Assembly: GCA_937905915.1 (NCBI GenBank)
Contig: CALCVR010000314.1
Coordinates: 1 to 12,654, forward strand
Source of the DNA: an uncultured Eubacteriaceae bacterium
Lineage (GTDB): Bacteria; Bacillota; Clostridia; Oscillospirales; Acutalibacteraceae
Direction of reading: 5' to 3'
Length of the DNA stretch: 12,654 bases
The notes under the pieces were generated by a model. It was not told the origin of the DNA, made no database searches, and saw only the letters and a list, made by a program, of their open reading frames with translations. The translations under genes were made by a program, and so were the position numbers. The number at the start of each line of letters is the position of its first letter. The first letter of the stretch is position 1. This document shows, piece by piece, positions 1-6,218 of this stretch.

Positions 1-878
1 TACACCTGATCCACCCACTGCGGAACTTCTTCCACTGGATAAAGGGTACATTCGCCGGTGCAAGCATTTAGAAGCACCACTTCACCGATGTCCCGGCCGC
101 CCCACACGCCGATGCGATAATTGATAATGGGGGCAATCCAATAAGGAGTGCCGTTGTCGTCAATTTCAAAGGCAGGATCGTCAAAAATCTTAGTGGGATA
201 GTGGAACCGGAGATACCGTTCTAGATTGCGGTAAAGGTATTCGCCAGGGGAATACTTGATGCCTTGATCCAAACGGACCAGATCGGCTTCCTGCGTCACC
301 ATATCCACTGTGATATAGGCCGGCAGTCCCTCGCTTTGGTTGTTAAACCACTTGATGATATCACTATATACCAAAGGGGTCACACGGATTGGACGTCCCT
401 GGTAGTTGATCTGGGTGTAATTGTCAGCCACCTCAAACTGGGAAACAAGGTCGATCATCTCGCCCATTTTGCGGTTGCCCAAACGCATGGCGCTGTCCTT
501 ATCCACCACAGGGATCTGGGACATTTTCAGCTCGGCGATGTCGTCGGCAAAATTGCCATCCTGCTTTTGGATCAGGTCCTTATAATCGTTTGCACGGAAC
601 AGCGGCATACCGCTGAGGGCGCATCCTGCCACAGCCAGCGCCGCCACGCCGGCTACAATAAGCACCGGCTTTGCATAGCTGGCTTTGACGTTAAAGTGAA
701 CCGTCCTCTTATCCAGCAGATAGGTCAAAATGGCGTAGTTGACAAACACCAATGCCACCATCAAAAATAGAAATCCCCAAAAGCCAGGATAACGGGGATT
801 GATGGCTGGCAGCCAGAACCAAAAGACCAAAAATCCTTCTACGAGGGTTGCCAGGGCGGTGAGTAATTTCGTTTTCAT
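1..878 (-). CDS. Membrane protein of unknown function, 3' end off the window
   Basis: I do not recognise this family. The 292 visible codons stay open to the left edge, so the C-terminus is missing. Three hydrophobic stretches lie at about residues 8-26, 33-54 and 71-92. A polar, probably extracytoplasmic region follows, with motifs such as VVDKDSAMRLGNRKMGE (124-140), GIKYSPGEYLYRNLERYL (206-223) and DDNGTPYW (240-247). The last part, with 'DDNGTPYW' and 'LNACTGECTLYP', loosely recalls PepSY-like repeats; that is a weak inference. Two ATG codons are adjacent (881 and 878). GGAGG at 884-888 is only 2 nt from the first and 5 nt from the second, so the second was chosen. The gene has its own promoter (994-1022) and is separated from the deacetylase gene by a terminator, so it is probably transcribed alone or with genes further left. 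Confidence 0.8.
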   Translation of the reverse strand, partial: MKTKLLTALATLVEGFLVFWFWLPAINPRYPGFWGFLFLMVALVFVNYAILTYLLDKRTVHFNVKASYAKPVLIVAGVAALAVAGCALSGMPLFRANDYKDLIQKQDGNFADDIAELKMSQIPVVDKDSAMRLGNRKMGEMIDLVSQFEVADNYTQINYQGRPIRVTPLVYSDIIKWFNNQSEGLPAYITVDMVTQEADLVRLDQGIKYSPGEYLYRNLERYLRFHYPTKIFDDPAFEIDDNGTPYWIAPIINYRIGVWGGRDIGEVVLLNACTGECTLYPVEEVPQWVDQV

Positions 879-993
879 CATAACCTCCAGGTTGGACGCA
901 TACAAAGCGCCGATTCACCGTTTTTAGCGTTTCTTCTATTTGTTGTTGGACAAGACCTCCTTTGTCTAGAATTCAAAGGAAAATCTTCTCATC

Positions 994-1022
994 ATTATAC
1001 AATGCTTTGCATGCCACATCAA
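994..1022 (-). promoter_or_regulatory. Sigma-A-type promoter of the membrane protein gene
   Basis: On the minus strand TTGATG (1017-1022) is followed by a 17-nt spacer and a perfect TATAAT (994-999). It lies about 116 nt upstream of the start at 878, leaving a leader of roughly 105-110 nt. The leader contains a second strong Shine-Dalgarno-like AAAGGAGG near 954-961 that has no well-placed start codon. Confidence 0.8.
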
Positions 1023-1083
1023 GGATATCCTGCCCATTTTTATGTCTTCTTAACATCAAAAAATGCTGTTTTCAAGTACTAAG

Positions 1084-1117
1084 GCCTAAAAAACAGCCGC
1101 TTCCTTTCGGAAGCGGC
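1084..1117 (-). terminator. Rho-independent terminator of the deacetylase gene
   Basis: A perfect 9-bp GC-rich stem (1096-1104 with 1109-1117) closes a GAAA tetraloop as read on the minus strand. It is followed by a run of six T (plus-strand A tract at 1088-1093). It starts about 20 nt after the stop codon of the deacetylase gene. Confidence 0.9.
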
Positions 1118-1136
1118 CTTACTTTGCCATATTGCT

Positions 1137-2525
1137 TTATTTATCCATCAGCTGGTCCACCGTGACAAAGCTAAATCCCTGGTTGGTCAACTCCTGGAGG
1201 ATGATCTCAGTGGCCTCCACACTTTGGGTTAATTGTTCATGGAGGATGATAATATCGCCGTCCTTAGCGTTTTGAATCACGCCTTGGGCAATTTTTTGAG
1301 TGTCTTTTAAAGACCAATCCCCAGGATCTACCGTCCACAGGATTACGGGCATGCCGTCGATGGTTTTAATGTTGTGGTCATAGAAGCCATACGGCGGTCG
1401 GACATACTTAGGAACATAGCCTCCTGTGATCTCTTTCACCGCTTCATTGGTCTTGGTCAACTGTTCGGACACTTGGGCAGGACTCAAATTATCCAGCCGC
1501 TTATGGCTGTAGGTATGATTCCCAATACAGTGCCCGGACGACACCATACGACGGATGGTCTCGGGAAAATACTCCACCCGGTTTCCCACCACAAAAAAAG
1601 TAGCTTTGGCATTGTATTGATCCAAAAGATCCAAAACCCTTTCGGTATTCTTATAAGGGCCGTCGTCAAAAGTCAAGGCGATCTGTTTGGTTCCAGTGGA
1701 GGTCTGAGGAGTTTCCGGCTGCGTAACGGTGGGATAAACCTCCGGCTGGGAGGAACTCGATGTCCCTGCATCGTCAAACTGGAAATAAGAAAAACTGTGC
1801 ATCAAGCGCAGAGGAACAGAAACCTCAAGCTGCCCAAAAGAAGAGTCAGCCACCGATCCAGGGGCAAAATAAAAAACAATCTGGTCCCCATCCAGCATAA
1901 AGTTTTGAAGTTGATCCACCGAAACAGGTCCTTTTTCCTTTTTGTCCAATACCTTCTGATCCCGTAAACTGCTTTGCACCTTGTCTAGCAAATACTGTTC
2001 ATATCCGCTGCCCTCTCGGAAAAAATCGCTGAGGGACATGGATTTTTCCGCACTAAGATCAAAGGTCATAGCCGCTAAGCCGTCGCCCGAGGAACCTCCC
2101 CCGTTTTGCCGGATGTGAAACAGGATGCTGACGATATCCTCGTTGAGGCAGGTAAGTTCATAGTCGATGTTAAGTTCGGCACTGCTTCCCACCGATTGAT
2201 CGGCCGACGACGAGACAATGGCTGTTTGAAATTGTTCCACTTGGGAGTCCACAAAACTTTTGATTTGATCGTTGATGGTTTGGCTGGACGTTTCAGGGTA
2301 TGATACACCCATAGGATACGCTTCCCCATAGTGAATGTCCGACTGGATGCCCATCTTTTGAGCCAATTCCCGCTGCGATACCGGTTGATAAGAATAGCGG
2401 ACATGATCGTCTGTCACATTGGGCTGGGCCGTCGGCAAATTCATCATTACAACGCTCAATGCAATGGCGACAACCGCTATCACCATTACAATGGAAAATA
2501 TACTCCATTTTTTTCTATCTTTCAT
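1137..2525 (-). CDS. Membrane-anchored polysaccharide deacetylase, PdaC-like
   Basis: This is a carbohydrate esterase family 4 (NodB) deacetylase, 462 aa, expected to remove N-acetyl groups from cell-wall glycan outside the membrane. An N-terminal signal anchor (about 8-29) is followed by an extracytoplasmic region (about 40-250) resembling the DUF4163/DUF3298 part of PdaC and RsiV proteins, a Ser/Thr/Pro linker (254-280) and the NodB domain (281-462). Catalytic motifs are visible: TFDDGP (285-290), HTYSH (337-341; metal-binding His337 and His341), RPPYG (376-380), DPGDW (400-404) and LHE (428-430; His as likely catalytic acid). Length and domain order match Bacillus subtilis PdaC (YjeA), a MurNAc deacetylase linked to lysozyme resistance; the exact substrate here is inferred. 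A GTG at 2540 would add five residues; neither start has a good ribosome binding site, and ATG 2525 was preferred because MKDRKKW then leads directly into the signal anchor. It appears monocistronic, with its own promoter and terminator. Confidence 0.9.
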   Translation of the reverse strand: MKDRKKWSIFSIVMVIAVVAIALSVVMMNLPTAQPNVTDDHVRYSYQPVSQRELAQKMGIQSDIHYGEAYPMGVSYPETSSQTINDQIKSFVDSQVEQFQTAIVSSSADQSVGSSAELNIDYELTCLNEDIVSILFHIRQNGGGSSGDGLAAMTFDLSAEKSMSLSDFFREGSGYEQYLLDKVQSSLRDQKVLDKKEKGPVSVDQLQNFMLDGDQIVFYFAPGSVADSSFGQLEVSVPLRLMHSFSYFQFDDAGTSSSSQPEVYPTVTQPETPQTSTGTKQIALTFDDGPYKNTERVLDLLDQYNAKATFFVVGNRVEYFPETIRRMVSSGHCIGNHTYSHKRLDNLSPAQVSEQLTKTNEAVKEITGGYVPKYVRPPYGFYDHNIKTIDGMPVILWTVDPGDWSLKDTQKIAQGVIQNAKDGDIIILHEQLTQSVEATEIILQELTNQGFSFVTVDQLMDK

Positions 2526-2587
2526 GCGGCAATTACCCACTTTTCTTTTTATAATCAGGACACCTTTTCATCGCTGGACGCAATTAG

Positions 2588-2625
2588 GCTGCCCACTAAA
2601 AATAGTTCCCTGGGCTCAGGGCAGC
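2588..2625 (-). promoter_or_regulatory. Inverted repeat in the deacetylase leader
   Basis: GCTGCCC at 2588-2594 can pair with GGGCAGC at 2619-2625. A smaller stem, CCCTG with CAGGG (2608-2612 with 2617-2621), shares bases with the outer stem, so the two are partly exclusive. It lies in the untranslated leader between the promoter and the start codon. A regulatory role is speculative. Confidence 0.3.
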
Positions 2626-2644
2626 TCAGGGTCTGTATAATATT

Positions 2645-2674
2645 ATTTTACCGTATCTTCCTCTGTTCCGTCAA
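2645..2674 (-). promoter_or_regulatory. Sigma-A-type promoter of the deacetylase gene
   Basis: On the minus strand TTGACG (2669-2674), an 18-nt spacer and TAAAAT (2645-2650) are each one base from consensus. An alternative -10, TATTAT, lies a few bases downstream. The leader to the ATG at 2525 is about 110 nt. Confidence 0.65.
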
Positions 2675-2818
2675 TACGATAAGGGTCCGGATCATCAGCC
2701 CCTTTTCCTATGGTTTTTGTGCAAATGGCAGGGCGTAACCTGCAATCCCTTAAGTAACTACCTTTTTAGTATGGACAATGGGGAGAAAAATTCCTCTGTA
2801 AACTCCTGGAACATCCAT
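2675..2818. other. Spacer without recognisable feature
   Basis: This is the remaining part of the 344-bp gap between the deacetylase promoter and the dehydrogenase terminator. I see no ORF with a ribosome binding site, no RNA gene and no repeat here. Confidence 0.5.
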
Positions 2819-2856
2819 AAAAAAACAGGAAAAAGGCATTTGCCTTTTTCCTGTTT
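2819..2856 (-). terminator. Rho-independent terminator of the dehydrogenase gene
   Basis: A perfect 15-bp stem (2823-2837 with 2842-2856) has a 4-nt loop and ends, on the minus strand, in a run of seven T (2819-2825). It lies just after the stop codon at 2870. The A/T-rich ends could also allow weak termination from the other strand. Confidence 0.9.
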
Positions 2857-2869
2857 CAGACTCCATGCG

Positions 2870-3625
2870 TTACGCTTTTATTTTACGTTTCTGCATATGA
2901 TAGCACATGCGCAATAACATTTTTTCGGAGAAGAACCGTTCGGCAAATCGCGTAGCCTTCATCAGTCCTCCCGGCACAATAACCAAGTCCTTATGGAGCA
3001 TTTTCCGAATGGCATATTCTGCTACCCGCTGGCTGTTCAGTCCTTTGACGCTGAACCGGCAATCGGCTACATCATTGAATTCTGTTTGCACCGGTCCGGG
3101 ACACAGTACACTGATCCCGACATGACTTTCTCTGCGCCGCAGTTCTTCATACACCGCTTCGGTCAACCGCAGCACATACGACTTAGTGGCATAGTAGGTG
3201 GAAAGCAGCGGCCCCGGCAAAAATGCCGCCGAAGACGCTACATTCAATAAGTACCCGTGATCCTTTTTGACGAAGTCCCGCAAAAAGAGCTTAGTTAGAA
3301 TATGCACCGCACGGATATTGGTATCAATCATCTCCAATTCCCGTTCAAGATCGGTTTGATCAAAGGCTCCAAACAAACCAAACCCCGCATTGTTAATGAC
3401 AATGTCCACACCTTGGTTTTTTATCTGATCGTAAAGATCAAAACAGGCTTGCGACTGGGATAAATCGGCTCCAATGACTTGGACATTTGTATCCAGCTCC
3501 GCCTTCAATTGTTCCAGGCGATCCACCCGTCTGGCCACCAGGATCAGATCCGCCCCCCGCCGGCTGAGCGAACGGGCCATGTCCCGCCCAATGCCCGAAC
3601 TTGCGCCAGTAACCAATGCCTTCAT
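2870..3625 (-). CDS. Short-chain dehydrogenase/reductase (classical SDR)
   Basis: A cytosolic NAD(P)-dependent oxidoreductase of 251 aa, the usual size for classical SDRs. The Rossmann cofactor motif TGASSGIG is at 6-13 and NNAG at 78-81. The catalytic set is Asn103, Ser131/132, Tyr144 and Lys148 (Y-x-x-x-K), and a PGPV motif follows at 176-179. Two arginines after the second strand (ARR, 31-33) suggest NADP(H) preference; this is inference. The substrate cannot be read from the sequence; the family resembles the COG0300/DltE-type SDRs of unspecified acyl or carbonyl substrates. The reading frame is open back to 3811, but GGAGG at 3634-3638 sits 8 nt before the ATG at 3625 and the protein then begins directly with the Rossmann fold, so this start is secure. 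It is a single-gene transcription unit, divergent from the methylase-like gene. Confidence 0.92.
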   Translation of the reverse strand: MKALVTGASSGIGRDMARSLSRRGADLILVARRVDRLEQLKAELDTNVQVIGADLSQSQACFDLYDQIKNQGVDIVINNAGFGLFGAFDQTDLERELEMIDTNIRAVHILTKLFLRDFVKKDHGYLLNVASSAAFLPGPLLSTYYATKSYVLRLTEAVYEELRRRESHVGISVLCPGPVQTEFNDVADCRFSVKGLNSQRVAEYAIRKMLHKDLVIVPGGLMKATRFAERFFSEKMLLRMCYHMQKRKIKA

Positions 3626-3722
3626 ATTAAAAACCTCCCTTTGTACTTCCTTGTCTATTAAACCCGATGGGTAAACATATCGTTCTCGCTCACTGCCAAA
3701 CGTCTGAGTTGCTATGTTTTTT

Positions 3723-3731
3723 ATTATACCA
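3723..3731 (-). promoter_or_regulatory. Extended -10 promoter of the dehydrogenase gene
   Basis: On the minus strand a perfect TATAAT (3723-3728) is preceded by TGG, giving an extended -10 element. No convincing -35 hexamer is present at the usual distance. The leader is about 90 nt. Confidence 0.65.
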
Positions 3732-3790
3732 GATAGGAGGCAAAAATAAGGGCATTTTAAAGGACATTTATTTTTTTCAGCCAAAACAAA

Positions 3791-3819
3791 TTGCGGGAAA
3801 GGGAGAAACATGGTATGCT
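3791..3819 (+). promoter_or_regulatory. Probable promoter of the methylase-like gene
   Basis: TTGCGG (3791-3796), a 17-nt spacer and TATGCT (3814-3819) preceded by TGG make a plausible extended -10 promoter. It is divergent from the dehydrogenase promoter about 60 bp away. The start codon is 60 nt downstream. Confidence 0.5.
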
Positions 3820-3881
3820 TTTAATTAGATAGGAAGAAATCATCCACAAAGGTGGAGTAGGGTTAAAAGGGGTGGAAACTC

Positions 3882-5381
3882 ATGGAGGAAATGCAAGAAA
3901 CCTACCATGTAAAGGAAGTCCTGGAGGAACTAGCGGCAGTGGAATGCCTGCGTCTGGCATTGGGCCGTATTGTAGATGGTAGTCTGCGTCCAGATTTTCG
4001 CCAACTGGACGACGGTCAACTGGCTTTAGGACAACAGCCCAGTTCTACCGATGATCAGGAAGATTTAGAAGCTGTCTGCATCCAAAGTCATAGGCCGTTT
4101 TCCTCCGGTGAGCTTGTCTTCTCTATGAAGCTATTCAATCCCCCTTTTGGCAATATGGAAGAATCACGCTGGAGTGGGCTTGCCGATATGGGCGAAACCC
4201 GGTTGGAAACCTTCTTTTTACGCCGTTTTCTCATGCAATCGGAAAACGAAGGACAGTGCTGTTGCCTTGTACCCAATGGATTGCTTTCTCGCATTCATCC
4301 TTCGGATGAGGAGTTGCGGCGCCAGCTGGTAGAACAGCATGGTTTACAGGCGGTTATCCTGCTGCCGCTGCATGCTTTTCAGCCCCGCGTACATGTGTAT
4401 ACCGCCCTGATCTCCTTCCGTCAAGGCGGCGGGCCCTCTAAGAGAATATGGTTGTGCGACGCTCGGAAAGGACGTTTGGAGGATATCGACATAGACTGCT
4501 ATTTCACCTCTCGGTTCTCCTCTGGCCTGGACGGTCAATTCCATCGTGCGGGACAGGTAGAACACCTGTTTTTGACGCCTCAAATGTTGTCCTCCCATCA
4601 TTATCTTTTGGTTCCTGAAGCGCATCGTTCCCAGGTATGGGCTTCTTCTAGGTCTAAAATACAGTCCATTCAGGAGGAAATCAATCGCCTTCAGCAGTCT
4701 ATAATAAATTTAGAACAAGAAGGCTCTGACCAACAGATGGATTTATTTGGCGGTGATGAAAAAGCGCCTTGGGATAAAAAGCATTTGGGGCGACTGATTC
4801 AATTAAAAAAGCAGCAAATGAACGGTTGCCGGCAGATGGTAGAACAGCTATTTTTGGAGGACTTTGGCGAGGGAATCCAGCATGGGGAATATCCTCTATT
4901 CCATGGAAAAGATCTTTTTGTCTTTCATTCGGGCAACAAACCATCTAAAGATTGGCCGGAGGGGCCTTATCCCCTTTACGATGGCAGCGGAATCCGACGT
5001 ACGTTAGACCGCTGTACTCAGGATATCCAGGAACCCGTCATTATCATCACTCGGGTAGGTACCTACTGCGGTACTGTCTACCAGTCCAAACAGCCCTGTT
5101 GGGTGGGCGGAAATGCGTTCTATCTGGAGCAGGTTCATAAGCCTGCGGATCCCAGCTATCTAGTGGGCTTATTTTCCTATATGGACTTTAATCAGTACAA
5201 AGTCGGTTCCTGTATTCCTCAGATCAATCAAGCTGTTTTGCTCTCTAAACAATATCCGCTGCCTTCTCTCGAGCTTCAAAAGGCTTATGCCGCTAAGGTT
5301 GATCCTTGGCTGGATCAATTGGAAAGTTTAGAACAGGAGATTTATACTTTACAGCAACAGTATCGTGTGATTTCCGATTGA
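3882..5381 (+). CDS. Orphan N6-adenine methylase-like/HsdS-like fusion lacking motif I
   Basis: A 499-aa protein in two parts. Residues about 1-250 look like the second half of a type I HsdM methylase: NPPFG at 86-90 is motif IV, which holds the target adenine, and 127-180 resembles the strand region after it (CLVPNGLL, then AVILLPLHAF). The SAM-binding motif I (D/E-x-F/A-x-G-x-G) that normally lies some 60-70 residues before NPPF is absent. Residues about 338-465 resemble one HsdS target-recognition domain: GPYPLYDGSG (361-370), RVGTYCGTVY (391-400), WVGGNAFYL (407-415) and KVGSCIPQI (440-448). Predicted coiled coils flank it (about 258-282 and 474-495). A charged linker contains QMDLF (285-289). 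The start has GGTGG 6 nt upstream. No HsdR or separate HsdM gene is nearby. It may be an inactive methylase reused as a DNA-binding protein, or a subunit needing a partner; activity is uncertain. Confidence 0.8.
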   Translation: MEEMQETYHVKEVLEELAAVECLRLALGRIVDGSLRPDFRQLDDGQLALGQQPSSTDDQEDLEAVCIQSHRPFSSGELVFSMKLFNPPFGNMEESRWSGLADMGETRLETFFLRRFLMQSENEGQCCCLVPNGLLSRIHPSDEELRRQLVEQHGLQAVILLPLHAFQPRVHVYTALISFRQGGGPSKRIWLCDARKGRLEDIDIDCYFTSRFSSGLDGQFHRAGQVEHLFLTPQMLSSHHYLLVPEAHRSQVWASSRSKIQSIQEEINRLQQSIINLEQEGSDQQMDLFGGDEKAPWDKKHLGRLIQLKKQQMNGCRQMVEQLFLEDFGEGIQHGEYPLFHGKDLFVFHSGNKPSKDWPEGPYPLYDGSGIRRTLDRCTQDIQEPVIIITRVGTYCGTVYQSKQPCWVGGNAFYLEQVHKPADPSYLVGLFSYMDFNQYKVGSCIPQINQAVLLSKQYPLPSLELQKAYAAKVDPWLDQLESLEQEIYTLQQQYRVISD

Positions 5382-5419
5382 TCCCCTCTAAAAAATTTTT
5401 GGAAAAATGCAAAAAACAC

Positions 5420-5448
5420 TTGCTTTTCAGAATAAGATGTGGTATAGT
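5420..5448 (+). promoter_or_regulatory. Promoter of the solitary 5S rRNA gene
   Basis: TTGCTT (5420-5425), a 17-nt spacer and TATAGT (5443-5448) with a preceding TGG (extended -10). The expected transcript start at about 5455 is roughly 22 nt before the mature 5S end. Confidence 0.8.
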
Positions 5449-5477
5449 AATATGCGTTCCCACAAGAGGAATGCATA

Positions 5478-5594
<117 letters not shown>

Positions 5595-5595
5595 C

Positions 5596-5628
5596 AAAGC
5601 CTTCGTTTTTAAAACGGAGGCTTTTTTC
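5596..5628 (+). terminator. Terminator of the 5S rRNA gene
   Basis: A stem of about 14 pairs (5596-5609 with 5611-5624, one G-T pair), closing AT-rich at the tip, is followed by a run of six T (5622-5627). It begins 2-3 nt after the 5S 3' end. Confidence 0.88.
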
Positions 5629-5669
5629 TTTGCTCTGAAAGAATGTCCTTTTCCCCCTTGGCAATGATG

Positions 5670-5698
5670 TTGACCCCGCTTTTGTTTCATGCTATAAT
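5670..5698 (+). promoter_or_regulatory. Promoter of rnpB
   Basis: TTGACC (5670-5675), a 17-nt spacer and a perfect TATAAT (5693-5698) with an upstream TGC (extended -10). This is one of the strongest promoter matches in the window. It fits a start at about 5704-5706, the 5' end of the RNase P RNA. Confidence 0.9.
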
Positions 5699-5704
5699 CT
5701 TGGA

Positions 5705-6053
5705 TGCGAGTAAGCTGGACAGCTGCGAAATGCTAGGGCCGAAAGGCTGCATTTTGAGGAAAGTCCGGGCTTCACAGGGCAGGATAGCGGTTAACGACCG
5801 CCGAGGGCGACCTTAGGGAAAGTGCAACAGAGATATACCGCCGTGTTCATCACGGCAAGGGTGGAAAGGCGAGGTAAGAGCTCACCGGCGCACAGGAGAC
5901 TGTGCGGCCCTGCAAACCCTATCCGAAGCAACACCGCTGCGGGGTTGGCCGGCCCGGCCGCAGTGCCCCCATGGTGGCTTGAGCTGCATGGCAACGTGCA
6001 GACTAGATAGATGGCTGTCTACAACAGAACCCGGCTTATAGGCTTAGTCGCAA
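5705..6053 (+). ncRNA. rnpB: RNase P RNA (bacterial type A)
   Basis: Catalytic RNA that trims the 5' leader of pre-tRNAs. The universal 5' core GAGGAAAGTCCGGGC starts at 5756 and the matching 3' core ACAGAACCCGGCTTATAGGC lies at about 6023-6043; together they form P4. AGGTAAGAGCTCACCGG at about 5873-5890 is the conserved specificity/L15-type region. P1 closes between TGCGA (5705-5709) and TCGCA (6048-6052), continuing with AAGC/GCTT after one mismatch. The overall order matches type A, as in E. coli and Clostridia, and not the type B of Bacilli. Ends are inferred from the P1 pairing. It has its own promoter and lies just downstream of the 5S gene. Confidence 0.94.
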
Positions 6054-6121
6054 CCAAATGCACCTTTGAGATGATTGGATATAATATCCTTATTCCTATC
6101 ATTTCAAAGGTGCATTTGGTT
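6052..6121 (+). repeat. 24-bp inverted repeat at the rnpB 3' end
   Basis: Arms at 6052-6075 and 6098-6121 are complementary over 24 positions with a single G-T pair. The 22-nt loop contains a further small stem, GGATA/TATCC. The first arm begins inside or directly at the P1 end of rnpB. There is no proper T run after it (GGTTATTTAC), so it is a poor canonical terminator. It may be a processing or stabilising hairpin, or act with the second hairpin downstream. Confidence 0.8.
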
Positions 6122-6159
6122 ATTTACATGGAAAATTCTAAAATTTCTCGAAGCAATAC

Positions 6160-6201
6160 AAAAAGCCACTTTTCTTATTTCTATAAGAAAAGTGGCTTTT
6201 T
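6160..6201. terminator. Bidirectional rho-independent terminator
   Basis: A perfect 18-bp stem (6161-6178 with 6183-6200) with a TTCT loop has T runs on both strands. On the minus strand it ends the transcript of the surface-protein cluster, 18 nt after the stop codon at 6219. On the plus strand it would stop rnpB transcription that passes the preceding inverted repeat. Confidence 0.92.
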
Positions 6202-6218
6202 AAATACTGTACAAAAGA

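Noticed and set aside
264..770. Plus-strand ORF of 168 codons
   Set aside because: It is antisense to a minus-strand gene with membrane segments, a ribosome binding site and a promoter; the plus-strand product has no recognisable features.
709..918. Minus-strand 69-codon ORF beginning upstream of the membrane-protein gene
   Set aside because: It starts at a GTG without a nearby ribosome binding site and overlaps the membrane-protein gene in another frame with no recognisable product.
3626..3811. 62-codon N-terminal extension of the dehydrogenase
   Set aside because: It lies across the promoter and leader, and the ribosome binding site at 3634-3638 fixes the start at 3625, directly before the Rossmann motif.
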